A stretch of DNA of 64,000 nucleotides, from the NCBI RefSeq assembly GCF_900188405.1, contig NZ_FZOF01000008.1:372001-436000 (forward strand), read 5' to 3'. This DNA is from Actinacidiphila glaucinigra (GTDB lineage Bacteria > Actinomycetota > Actinomycetes > Streptomycetales > Streptomycetaceae). The notes beneath the pieces were generated by a model. The model was not told the DNA's origin. It did no database searches and saw only the letters and a program-made list of their open reading frames with translations. Positions 33,739-43,100 of the stretch are shown here, piece after piece (the stretch's first letter is position 1; each line of letters starts with the position of its first letter). Both the position numbers and the translations under genes were made by a program.

Positions 33739-34580
33739 ACCGCCGACCCACCCCCGCACCCCGGCGGGCCGAGCGGACCGTCCGGCACGTGCCGGACGAC
33801 ACGGCCGCCGCCTACGCCGACGGCACGCTCGCCGACTCCGCCGCGTGGTCGGTGGACACGCACCTGGATTCCTGCACGGCCTGCGCCATCCGGATCTCCG
33901 CGCTGGTCAGGACGGGCGGCGCCGGCCCCCTCCTGGCCGGCGTCCGCGAGGCCGTGCTGGAGGCGGCCGCGGCCGGCCCGCGGGCCGGGCGGACCCTTCC
34001 CTGGCGGGCGGCCCTGCAGTCCGCGCGCGTGCTGCGGCCCGCCTGGGTCGGATCCGTACTGCTGACGCTCGCCGTCGCCGTGGCCCTGTCCCGGCTCGGC
34101 GGGGCGCCGGAGGGACGCCCCTGGCTGCTGGCGCTCGCCCCGGTGCTGCCGCCGGTGGGTGTGGCGCTCGCCTACGGCAGGTACGGGGACCCGGCCCACG
34201 AACTGGCCGCGTCGACGCCGTCCGGCGGGCTGCGGCTGCTGCTGACGCGCACCGGGCTCGTCCTGGCGGTGTGCGTGCCGCTGCTGAGCGCCGCCGGCGG
34301 CGTCCTCGCGGGAGCCGGCGCGGCCGTGGCCTGGCTGCTGCCGGGGCTCGTGCTGACCGGGGCCACCCTGGCGCTCGGCAGCTGGACCGGGTGCCATCGG
34401 GCCGCCGTCGCCGTCACGGCCGCCTGGCTGCTGGCCGTCGCCCTGTGCGGGCTTCCCGCCGTCGCCGTGCCCCTGCTGCTCTCTCCCGCGGCTCAGCCCG
34501 CCTGGGCCGCGGCGGCCGCGGCCTGCGCCTGCCTGCTGATCCTGCGCCGTACCGCCTTCGACCACCTGGAGCGCCCGTGA
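33732..34580 (+). CDS. Membrane anti-sigma factor with zinc finger (zf-HC2)
   Basis: 282 residues from the ATG behind GGAGGAG. The N-terminal ZAS motif HLDSCTAC (HxxxCxxC) binds zinc and usually holds the cognate ECF sigma factor. The rest is hydrophobic with about six predicted membrane segments (starting about residue 105). The start overlaps the sigma gene and the stop overlaps the ABC ATPase gene by four bases. The multi-spanning C-terminus is larger than in simple one-helix anti-sigma factors and may sense the membrane or the transporter (inference). Confidence 0.88.
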   Translation: MLNRRPTPAPRRAERTVRHVPDDTAAAYADGTLADSAAWSVDTHLDSCTACAIRISALVRTGGAGPLLAGVREAVLEAAAAGPRAGRTLPWRAALQSARVLRPAWVGSVLLTLAVAVALSRLGGAPEGRPWLLALAPVLPPVGVALAYGRYGDPAHELAASTPSGGLRLLLTRTGLVLAVCVPLLSAAGGVLAGAGAAVAWLLPGLVLTGATLALGSWTGCHRAAVAVTAAWLLAVALCGLPAVAVPLLLSPAAQPAWAAAAAACACLLILRRTAFDHLERP

Positions 34581-35362
34581 CCACCGAGACCACCGTCCAT
34601 GTGGACGGCCTGACCGTGCGGCACCGAAGGACCACCGCCCTGGACGCCCTCGACCTGCGCATCGGGCGCGGCGTCCACGGGCTGCTCGGCCCAAACGGCG
34701 CGGGGAAGACCTCGCTGATCCGGGTGCTGGCCACCGTGGCGCCGTACCGGTCCGGACGGCTGGAGCTGCTGGGCGTCGATCCGGCGGTCCCCGCGGGGCG
34801 CACCTCGGTGCGGCGGCGCCTGGGCTACCTGCCGCAGGAGTTCGGCCACTATCCCGGTTTCACGGTGCGCGAGTTCGTGGCGTACATGGCCTGGCTGAAG
34901 GAGGTGCCCAAGGCCGCGGTGCCGGAAGCCGTCGAGCGCGCGATGGAACGGGTCGGCCTCACCGGGCGCGCCGACGCGCGGATCAGGACGCTGTCCGGAG
35001 GCATGGTGCGCCGGGTCGGGATCGCCCAGGCGATCGTCAACGACCCGGAGCTGCTGCTGCTCGACGAGCCGACGGCCGGCCTCGACCCGGAGCAGCGGGT
35101 GGAGTTCCGCGCCCTGCTCAGGGAGCTGGGCACCACGTCGACCGTCCTGGTCTCCACCCATCTCGTCGAGGACGTCGCCACCGCCTGCACCGAGGTGACC
35201 CTCCTCGACGAGGGGCGCGTCGCCTTCTGCGGCACCTCGGGGGAACTGGCCGCCGCCGGTGACGACGACGCGGCCGGGGACAGCCCGACCGAACGCGGCT
35301 ACACGGCGGCGCTGCGCCGCCACCGCTCCGCACGCGCCGCCTCGCCGGAGGCCGCCGTATGA
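34577..35362 (+). CDS. ABC transporter ATP-binding protein
   Basis: 261 residues, GTG start in a GTGA overlap. Complete ATPase: Walker A GPNGAGKTS, Q-loop LGYLPQEFGHYPGFTVREF, signature LSGGMVRRVGIAQAI, Walker B LLLLDEPTAGLD and H-loop VLVSTHLVEDV. It resembles the DrrA/BcrA-type exporters. It should energise the two membrane proteins encoded next. The C-terminal 30 residues are Asp/Arg-rich. Confidence 0.94.
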   Translation: MTTETTVHVDGLTVRHRRTTALDALDLRIGRGVHGLLGPNGAGKTSLIRVLATVAPYRSGRLELLGVDPAVPAGRTSVRRRLGYLPQEFGHYPGFTVREFVAYMAWLKEVPKAAVPEAVERAMERVGLTGRADARIRTLSGGMVRRVGIAQAIVNDPELLLLDEPTAGLDPEQRVEFRALLRELGTTSTVLVSTHLVEDVATACTEVTLLDEGRVAFCGTSGELAAAGDDDAAGDSPTERGYTAALRRHRSARAASPEAAV

Positions 35363-36675
35363 GCGCCGCGGGCACCCTGGCCACCGCACCGCCGGCACCT
35401 CCCGCCGCCCCCCGGGTCCACCGCACCGAGCTGCTGCGCGGGGCCGGGGTGTGGGTGGGCGCCGTGCTGGCCGTGAGCGTGATCGTCGCCGTGCTGGCCA
35501 GGCGGTACTTCCTGTTCGACACCTGGGCGACGACCCAGGCGACGCTCCGTGGGGCGGGCCTGATCCTCGGCGGTCCGCTCGCCCTCACCGCGGGCTGCTG
35601 GCAGGGCGGCCGCGAGGGCCGGCGCGGCACCGGCGACCTGCTCGCCTCCGCCGCGCGGTCGCCGCTGCGCAGGGCGCTGACGGCGGCCCTGCCGTCGATG
35701 GCCTGGCCGGTGCTGGGCTACCTGGCGGCGACCGCCGTATGCCTGGGGGTGCTGTTGCCGTACCCGTCCTACGGGCACCCCGCCTGGCACCTGCCGGTGG
35801 TGGACGCGGTGGCGCTCGGCTCCCTGGGGGCGCTCGGCTTCGCGGCGGGGCGGGCCGTGCCCTGGCGCTTCTCGCCACCTCTGGTCGGCGTCGCCGGGTA
35901 CGTCCTGCTGGGCGTCGGCGTCTCGGGGTACACCGGACCGGGCACGGCATGGCTGAGCCCCGCGAACAAGGCCTGGGGCGGGTTCGGCGACGTCCCCGTG
36001 TGGTGGGCCGGGGTCCTCTGCGTGGTCTGGACGGCCGGACTCGCCGCCGCCGCCCTGCTGGCGGGCCATGCGCGACGCAGGGCCCTCGCCGTCCTGCCGC
36101 TCCTGGCGGCGGTCGCCGCCGGGTCCGTGCTGTACGGCACCGGCGACGGCCTGCTGCGCTCCGATTCCTCCGCCACCGCGCTGGTCTGCGACCGGGGCAC
36201 GCCCGCGGTGTGCGTCCGCGCCGACCACGCCGGCGCGCTGCCCGCCGTGCGGGCGGTGGTGACGCGGATCGACTCCCGGCTGGCGGGTGCGCCGGGGGCT
36301 CCCGTCCGCTACCGCGAGGGCGGCACCGGTGGTGTCATACCGCCCGGCGAGGTCCGGTTCGAGCTGTACGGCGGGGTCTTCCGCGGCCGCCTGGGCGATC
36401 CGGAGATGCTCTACCGGGACTTCGTGTTCGCGGTCACCATGCCGTTCGGCTGCGAGGGCTCTTCAAACCCGGCCGGATACCCCGCCGAGTACGCCGTCCA
36501 GGAGTGGCTGGACCTCGGCCGCCCGCTGTTCGCGGACACCGCGGCCGAGGAGCGGCACGCGGAGTCGGCGGCACGTCGCCTGCGCGCGCTGGCACCGGCC
36601 GAGCGCCGCGCCTGGCTCGGCCGCTACCTGGTCGCGGCGCGGGGCTGCGACACCAGTGGTGTCCCGGCGCCGTGA
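35359..36675 (+). CDS. ABC transporter-associated membrane protein
   Basis: 438 residues, ATG in an ATGA overlap with the ATPase gene. Six or so membrane segments in the first 260 residues, then a soluble C-terminal domain (about 270-438) that would lie outside the membrane, with Cys residues in VCDRGTPAVC and FGCEGSS. No family is recognised with confidence; position indicates the permease of the upstream ATPase. The exoplasmic domain with paired cysteines is unusual for a simple exporter permease. Confidence 0.78.
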   Translation: MSAAGTLATAPPAPPAAPRVHRTELLRGAGVWVGAVLAVSVIVAVLARRYFLFDTWATTQATLRGAGLILGGPLALTAGCWQGGREGRRGTGDLLASAARSPLRRALTAALPSMAWPVLGYLAATAVCLGVLLPYPSYGHPAWHLPVVDAVALGSLGALGFAAGRAVPWRFSPPLVGVAGYVLLGVGVSGYTGPGTAWLSPANKAWGGFGDVPVWWAGVLCVVWTAGLAAAALLAGHARRRALAVLPLLAAVAAGSVLYGTGDGLLRSDSSATALVCDRGTPAVCVRADHAGALPAVRAVVTRIDSRLAGAPGAPVRYREGGTGGVIPPGEVRFELYGGVFRGRLGDPEMLYRDFVFAVTMPFGCEGSSNPAGYPAEYAVQEWLDLGRPLFADTAAEERHAESAARRLRALAPAERRAWLGRYLVAARGCDTSGVPAP

Positions 36676-36707
36676 TCACCAACCCCACCCGCCGAGGAGG
36701 CACGGCC

Positions 36708-37319
36708 ATGACGCCCTCGCTCGTACCCCTTTACCTGCGCTCGCGCGGTCTGCCCGGCACCGCCGCCGCGCTGGCCGTCCTCCTCGCCGTCTCCCGCTGG
36801 GGCGCGGACCGGCTGGTCGACCGGCCGCTCTTCGACTCCGGCGCCCAGGTGCCCGTGGTCGTCCTGGTCCCGGTGCTCGCCGCCGCGGTCACCGGGCTCT
36901 CGCTGCACAGCCGCTCCGGCGAACTGGACCGCTCCGCGCCGCTGCCGTGGTGGCGGTGGCGTGGCGCGCACCTGCTCGCCCTCACCGGGCTCGCCGCGCT
37001 CTGGCTGGGCACCGCGGTGCCCGGCGACCCGGCGCACTTCGGCGCCCCGACGCTGGTCCGCGGCGTGCTCGGCTTCACCGGGCTCGCCGCGGCCGGCGCC
37101 GCGCTGTTCGGCGCCCGGCTCAGCTGGCTGCCGCCGGTGGTCTACGGCGGCACCGCCTACCTGGCGGCGCCCCGCACCCCGGGCGGGGCCGCCGCGGTGT
37201 GGGCCTGGTCGATGCAGCCGGGTGCCCAGCCGGCCGCCTGGGCCACCGCCGTCCTGCTGTTCGCCGCCGGCGCGGCCCTGGTGGCGGTCCGGGGCCCGGC
37301 CGCGGACGGGGTCCGATAA
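36708..37319 (+). CDS. Second membrane protein of the ABC operon
   Basis: 203 residues from the ATG behind GAGGAGG; a GTG at 36672 overlapping the previous stop is possible but weaker. About six hydrophobic segments and short polar loops, no known motif. It is last in the sigma/anti-sigma/ABC operon and probably pairs with the preceding membrane protein as a transport subunit. Function unknown. Confidence 0.75.
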   Translation: MTPSLVPLYLRSRGLPGTAAALAVLLAVSRWGADRLVDRPLFDSGAQVPVVVLVPVLAAAVTGLSLHSRSGELDRSAPLPWWRWRGAHLLALTGLAALWLGTAVPGDPAHFGAPTLVRGVLGFTGLAAAGAALFGARLSWLPPVVYGGTAYLAAPRTPGGAAAVWAWSMQPGAQPAAWATAVLLFAAGAALVAVRGPAADGVR

Positions 37320-37360
37320 CCGGTACAGCCCGGGCGACCGCGTCATTACGCTGTGTGGGC

Positions 37361-38044
37361 ATGTACGACGAGGACGACGAACGGCCCGTGACCCTCGACC
37401 GGCGTGACGGGCCCTACGGCGAGATCGCGTTGCGGCGCAGCGGCGGACGCTACGAGATCATCGCCAACGGCACCTTCCTGATGGACACCTCCGACGGCCG
37501 CTCCGAGCGCCTGCTGGTCGACGCGGCCCTGGCCGCGCTCCCGGCGGACCGGACCGGTCTGTCGGTGCTGATCGGCGGGCTCGGGGTGGGCTTCTCCCTG
37601 GCGCGGGCGGCGGGCGAGCCGCGCTGGGCGCGGATCGCGGTGGCCGAGCGGGAGCGGGCGGTGGTCGACTGGCACCGCGCGGGCCCGCTGGGGGCCTTCT
37701 CGGAAGGGGCGCTGGAGGATCCGCGGGTCAGCGTGGTCGAGGGCGATCTGGTGGCTTACGTCCGGAACGCGGACGTGACGTACGACGCACTTTGCCTGGA
37801 CATCGACAACGGCCCGGACTGGACGGTCACCGAGGGCAACGGGGGTCTGTACGGTCCGGCGGGTCTCGCGGCCTGCCGGGAGCGGCTCGAACCCGGTGGC
37901 GTACTGGCGGTATGGTCGGCGCAGCCGTCCGCCGCGTTCGACGACGCACTGGGGTCGGCGCAGTTCACGCAGGTCCGGACCATCGAGATCCCGGTGAATC
38001 GGGGCGTTCCGGATGTCGTGCACCTGGCAATCAAACCCGCATAG
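37361..38044 (+). CDS. Spermidine synthase-like methyltransferase-fold protein
   Basis: 227 residues from the ATG at 37361. Spermidine/spermine synthase fold: GPYGEIALRRSGGRYEIIANGTFLMD at the start, the nucleotide-binding loop LSVLIGGLGVGFSL, then VSVVEGDLVAYV and DALCLDIDNGPDWT. The usual catalytic Asp of aminopropyltransferases may correspond to that final DIDNGPD, but the polyamine-binding residues cannot be verified. Many actinomycete members are of unknown substrate. It stands 41 bases after the ABC operon and 61 before the response regulator. Confidence 0.82.
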   Translation: MYDEDDERPVTLDRRDGPYGEIALRRSGGRYEIIANGTFLMDTSDGRSERLLVDAALAALPADRTGLSVLIGGLGVGFSLARAAGEPRWARIAVAERERAVVDWHRAGPLGAFSEGALEDPRVSVVEGDLVAYVRNADVTYDALCLDIDNGPDWTVTEGNGGLYGPAGLAACRERLEPGGVLAVWSAQPSAAFDDALGSAQFTQVRTIEIPVNRGVPDVVHLAIKPA

Positions 38045-38105
38045 CCGCGGCGTCGTCCCGCCCCGTACGCTGCAGCGCAACGCAAACGACCATGGGGGAC
38101 CCCAC

Positions 38106-38852
38106 ATGGACAGCACACAGCCGACGACGCTCGACGCCGCAGCGGTGGCGGCCACCCCCGGTGCGCAGCGCCGCGTGCTGGTGGTCGAGGACGACGCGAC
38201 GATCGCCGACGCCATCGCGGTACGCCTGCGGGCCGAGGGCTTCCAGGTCCGCACCGCGGGCGACGGCCCCGCCGCCGTGGAGACCGCGGCCTCCTGGCAG
38301 CCCGACCTCCTCGTCCTCGACGTCATGCTCCCCGGGTACGACGGCCTGGAGGTCTGCCGTCGCGTGCAGGCCTCGCGCCCCGTCCCGGTGCTGATGCTGA
38401 CCGCCCGCGACGACGAGACCGACATGCTCGTCGGGCTCGGCGTGGGCGCCGACGACTACATGACCAAGCCCTTCTCGCTGCGCGAGCTGGTGGCCCGGGT
38501 GCACGTGCTGCTGCGCCGCGTGGAGCGCGCCACCATCGCCGCCCGCGACCCGCGCGGCGCCAACATGCAGCTCGGCGACCTGGAGATCGACAACGCCCAG
38601 CGCCGGGTCCGGGTCCGGGGCGCCGACGTGCACCTCACCCCGACCGAGTTCGACCTGCTGGTCTGCCTGGCCCAGCAGCCGCGCGCGGTGCTCTCCCGGG
38701 AGCAGCTGCTCGCCGAGGTGTGGGACTGGGCGGACGCCTCCGGCACCCGCACCGTCGACAGCCACGTCAAGGCGCTGCGGCGGAAGATCGGCGCGGAACG
38801 CATCCGTACCGTGCACGGCGTCGGCTACGCGCTCGAGACGCCCACGCCGTGA
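38106..38852 (+). CDS. OmpR/PhoB-family response regulator
   Basis: 248 residues from the ATG at 38106. The receiver domain has the acidic pair VVEDDATIA, the phospho-acceptor in LLVLDVMLPGYDG, Thr in MLTARD and Lys in MTKPFS. The C-terminal winged helix has LTPTEFDLLVCLAQQPRAVLSREQLL and TVDSHVKALRRKIG. It overlaps the sensor-kinase gene by four bases. The target genes are unknown. The adjacent oxoglutarate dehydrogenase gene is not evidently controlled by it. Confidence 0.95.
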   Translation: MDSTQPTTLDAAAVAATPGAQRRVLVVEDDATIADAIAVRLRAEGFQVRTAGDGPAAVETAASWQPDLLVLDVMLPGYDGLEVCRRVQASRPVPVLMLTARDDETDMLVGLGVGADDYMTKPFSLRELVARVHVLLRRVERATIAARDPRGANMQLGDLEIDNAQRRVRVRGADVHLTPTEFDLLVCLAQQPRAVLSREQLLAEVWDWADASGTRTVDSHVKALRRKIGAERIRTVHGVGYALETPTP

Positions 38853-39946
38853 GCCCCTACAGCGCGCCGCGCCCGCCGAAGCTGCGGGAACGCGTGTGGG
38901 CCGCGCTGAGGCCGTACGACCCCTTCCGGTCGATCAAGGCGGCACTGCAGTACCTGGTGCTCGCCTCGGTGCTGATCACCACCGGCCTGGTCTTCGTGGC
39001 GATGCACTCCGCGACCGAGATCCGGATCATCACCATCTTCTCGATCATCGCCTCGCTGCTGATCTCGCAGCTGGTGGCGCACGGGCTGACCGCGCCCCTG
39101 CGCGAGATGACCTCGGTCGCCAGCACCATGGCGCGCGGCGACTACAGCCGGCGGGTCACCGCGGTGCGCCGCGACGAGGTCGGCGAACTGGCCGAGACCT
39201 TCAACCGGATGGCCGCCGACCTGGAGGCCGTCGACCGGCACCGCAAGGAGCTGGTGGCGAACGTCTCACATGAGCTGCGCACCCCGATCGCGGCGCTGCG
39301 CGCGGTCCTGGAGAACGTGGTCGACGGGGTCTCCGAGGCCGACACGGAGACCATGCGCACCGCGCTGCAGCAGGCGGAGCGGCTGAGCCTGCTCGTCGCC
39401 CACCTGCTGGACCTCTCCCGCCTGGACAACGGCATCGTGCCGCTGGACGCCAAGCGCTTCGAGGTCTGGCCCTACCTGTCGGCCGTGATCAAGACGGCCG
39501 GCCTCGGACTGCAGGACGGCCAGGCGCCGGGCCGGCGGGCGCGCAAGGACGTCCACCTCCACCTGGACGTCTCACCGCCGGAGCTGACCGCGTACGCGGA
39601 CGCCGAGCGGCTGCACCAGGTGGTCGCCAACCTGATCGACAACGCCGTCAAGCACAGCCCGCCCAGCGGCCGGGTCACCGTCCGCGCGCGGCGCGGCGGC
39701 GGCCCCGGCAGTCTCGACCTGGAGGTGCTCGACGAGGGCCCGGGCATACCGGAGTCCGAGCGCACCCGCGTCTTCGAGCGGTTCAACCGCGGCACCGCGG
39801 GACCGGGCGACGGCGGGACGGGGCTGGGACTGGCGATCGCGCGCTGGGCGGTGGACCTCCACGGCGGACGCATCGCGGTGGCCGAGTCCCCCCGCGGCTG
39901 CCGGATCCGCGTCACCCTCCCGGGGTCCACCACGGCGCCGGCTTGA
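38849..39946 (+). CDS. Sensor histidine kinase of the pair
   Basis: 365 residues, GTG in a GTGA overlap with the regulator. Two N-terminal membrane segments (about 30-50 and 55-72) with almost no extracytoplasmic loop, HAMP (74-126), H-box VANVSHELRTPIAALRAVLENV, and ATPase boxes QVVANLIDNAVKHSPP, DEGPGIPE and GTGLGLAIARWAVDLHGG. With so short a sensor loop it probably senses within the membrane or via a partner protein. Confidence 0.95.
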   Translation: MSPYSAPRPPKLRERVWAALRPYDPFRSIKAALQYLVLASVLITTGLVFVAMHSATEIRIITIFSIIASLLISQLVAHGLTAPLREMTSVASTMARGDYSRRVTAVRRDEVGELAETFNRMAADLEAVDRHRKELVANVSHELRTPIAALRAVLENVVDGVSEADTETMRTALQQAERLSLLVAHLLDLSRLDNGIVPLDAKRFEVWPYLSAVIKTAGLGLQDGQAPGRRARKDVHLHLDVSPPELTAYADAERLHQVVANLIDNAVKHSPPSGRVTVRARRGGGPGSLDLEVLDEGPGIPESERTRVFERFNRGTAGPGDGGTGLGLAIARWAVDLHGGRIAVAESPRGCRIRVTLPGSTTAPA

Positions 39947-40150
39947 CGCTCCTGCCTGGGCAGACGTTGCCAGAGGCAACCGGACCAGTCGATTCAGCAC
40001 CCCATTCCCGCCAAACTCCGCCCCGAAACCGCCTTTCCGATGTGACTTAGGCGACGACTGGGCTCCCCGCCTGCAGGAAACGCTCAGGTAGGCGTAGCCT
40101 TTATTTCCGCTGTCCATCACCTTGTGAAGCGGAAGAGGGCGGTTGCCGCC

Positions 40151-43100
40151 GTGTCGCCACACCCCAGTAGCTCGAGCGTCCCGACCGAAACCGATGGGCA
40201 GGGCCAGGGCCCTGCCGCGGGATTCGGGCCTAACGAGTGGCTTGTCGATGAGATCTACCAGCAGTACCTCCAGGACCCGAACTCGGTCGACCGAGCCTGG
40301 TGGGACTTCTTCGCCGATTACAAGCCGGGAGCGGATACGGGTTCCGCAGTCGCCTCGGGCCAGCCTCAGCCGGCCCCCGCAGCGCCGCCGGCCGCTCCGG
40401 CCGCACCCGTTGCCGCAGCACCGGTCGCACCGCCCGTGACGCCCGCCGCCGCGCCGGCCCCGGCCGCCCAGGCCCCGGCCCCCGCGCCGGTCGCGCCCGC
40501 CGCTCCGGCTCCGGCTCCGGCCCCGGCGAAGCCCGTCGCCGAGAAGCCCACCCCGGCGCAGCCGCAGCCGGCCGCGAAGGCCGCCCCGGCGACCGAGGCG
40601 CCCAAGGGTCCGGAGTACGTGACGCTGCGCGGTCCGTCCGCGGCCGTGGCGAAGAACATGAACGCCTCGCTGGAGCTGCCCACGGCCACGTCCGTGCGTG
40701 CCATCCCGGTGAAGCTGCTGTTCGACAACCGCATCGTCATCAACAACCACCTCAAGCGCGCCCGCGGCGGCAAGGTCTCCTTCACCCACATCATCGGCTA
40801 CGCCATGGTGCAGGCACTGAAGATCATGCCCGCGATGAACTGGTCGTTCGCGGAGAAGGACGGCAAGCCGACGCTGGTCAAGCCCGACCACGTCAACCTC
40901 GGCCTCGCCATCGACCTGGTCAAGCCCAACGGCGACCGCCAGCTGGTCGTCGCGGCCATCAAGAAGGCCGAGACCCTCAACTTCTTCGAGTTCTGGCAGG
41001 CCTACGAGGACATCGTCCGCCGCGCCCGCGTCGGCAAGCTGACGATGGACGACTTCTCCGGTGTGACCGTCTCGCTGACCAACCCCGGCGGCATCGGCAC
41101 CGTCCACTCGGTGCCGCGCCTGATGCCCGGCCAGTCGGTGATCCTCGGCGTCGGCTCGATGGACTACCCCGCCGAGTTCCAGGGCACCTCCCAGGACACC
41201 CTGAACAAGCTGGGCATCTCCAAGGTCATGACGCTGACCAGCACCTACGACCACCGGGTCATCCAGGGTGCCGCGTCCGGCGAGTTCCTGCGCATCATGA
41301 ACCAGCTCCTGCTGGGCGAGAACAACTTCTTCGACGACATCTTCAAGGCGCTGCGCATCCCCTACGAGCCGGTCCGCTGGCTCAAGGACATCGACGCCAG
41401 CCACGACGACGACGTCACCAAGGCCGCCCGCGTCTTCGAGCTGATCCACTCCTACCGGGTCCGCGGCCACGTCATGGCCGACACCGACCCGCTGGAGTAC
41501 AAGCAGCGCAAGCACCCCGACCTGGACATCACCGAGCACGGGCTCACCCTGTGGGACCTGGAGCGCGACTTCGCGGTCGGCGGCTTCGCCGCCAAGTCGC
41601 TGATGAAGCTGCGCGACATCCTCGGTGTGCTGCGCGACTCGTACTGCCGCACCGTCGGCATCGAGTTCATGCACATCCAGGACCCGCTGCAGCGCAAGTG
41701 GATCCAGGACCGCGTCGAGCGCTCGCACACCAAGCCCGAGCGCGACGAGCAGCTGCGCATCCTGCGCCGGCTGAACGCCGCCGAGGCCTTCGAGACCTTC
41801 CTGCAGACCAAGTACGTCGGCCAGAAGCGCTTCTCGCTGGAGGGCGGCGAGTCCGTCATCCCGCTGCTCGACGCCGTCATCGACGCCGCCGCCGAGTCGC
41901 GTCTGGACGAGGTCGTCATCGGCATGGCCCACCGCGGCCGCCTCAACGTGCTCGCCAACATCGTCGGCAAGTCGTACGCGCAGATCTTCCGGGAGTTCGA
42001 GGGCAACCTCGACCCGAAGTCGATGCACGGCTCCGGCGACGTGAAGTACCACCTGGGCGCCCAGGGCACCTTCACCGGCCTGGACGGCGAGCAGATCACC
42101 GTCTCGCTGGCCGCCAACCCCTCGCATCTGGAGGCGGTCGACCCGATCGTCGAGGGCATCGCCCGCGCCAAGCAGGACGTCATCGGCAAGGGCGGCACGG
42201 ACTTCACCGTCATGCCGGTCGTGCTCCACGGCGACGCGGCCTTCGCCGGCCAGGGCGTCGTGGCGGAGACGCTGAACATGTCGCAGCTGCGCGGCTACCG
42301 CACCGGCGGCACCGTGCACGTGGTGATCAACAACCAGGTCGGCTTCACCGCCGCCCCGGAGTCCTCCCGCTCGTCGATGTACAGCACCGACGTCGCGCGC
42401 ATGATCGAGGCGCCGATCTTCCACGTGAACGGCGACGACCCGGAGGCCGTGGTCCGCGTCGCGCGGCTCGCCTTCGAGTTCCGCCAGGCGTTCAACAAGG
42501 ACGTCGTCATCGACCTCATCTGCTACCGCCGCCGCGGTCACAACGAGGCCGACAACCCGTCCTTCACCCAGCCGCTGATGTACGACCTGATCGACAAGAA
42601 GCGCTCGGTGCGCAAGCTCTACACCGAGTCCCTCATCGGTCGCGGCGACATCACCCTGGAAGAGGCCGAGCAGGTCCTGCAGGACTACCAGGGCCAGCTG
42701 GAGAAGGTCTTCACCGAGGTCCGCGAGGCGACCGCGCCGGCCGCCCCGCAGCAGGAGGAGACCGCGGCCGCCGGGCCCGAGTTCCCCGTCCCGGTGGGCA
42801 CCGCGATCAGCCAGGAGACCGTGAAGCGGATCGCCGCCTCGCAGGTCAACATCCCGGAGCGGATCACCGTCCACCCGCGTCTGATGCCGCAGCTGCAGCG
42901 CCGCGCGGCCATGGTCGAGGACGACACCATCGACTGGGCCATGGGCGAGACCCTCGCCATCGGCTCCCTGCTGATGGAGGGCACCCCGGTCCGCCTCGCC
43001 GGCCAGGACTCCCGCCGCGGCACCTTCGGCCAGCGGCACGCCGTCCTGGTCGACCGGGAGACCGGCGAGGACTACACCCCGCTGCTGTACCTGTCCGAGG

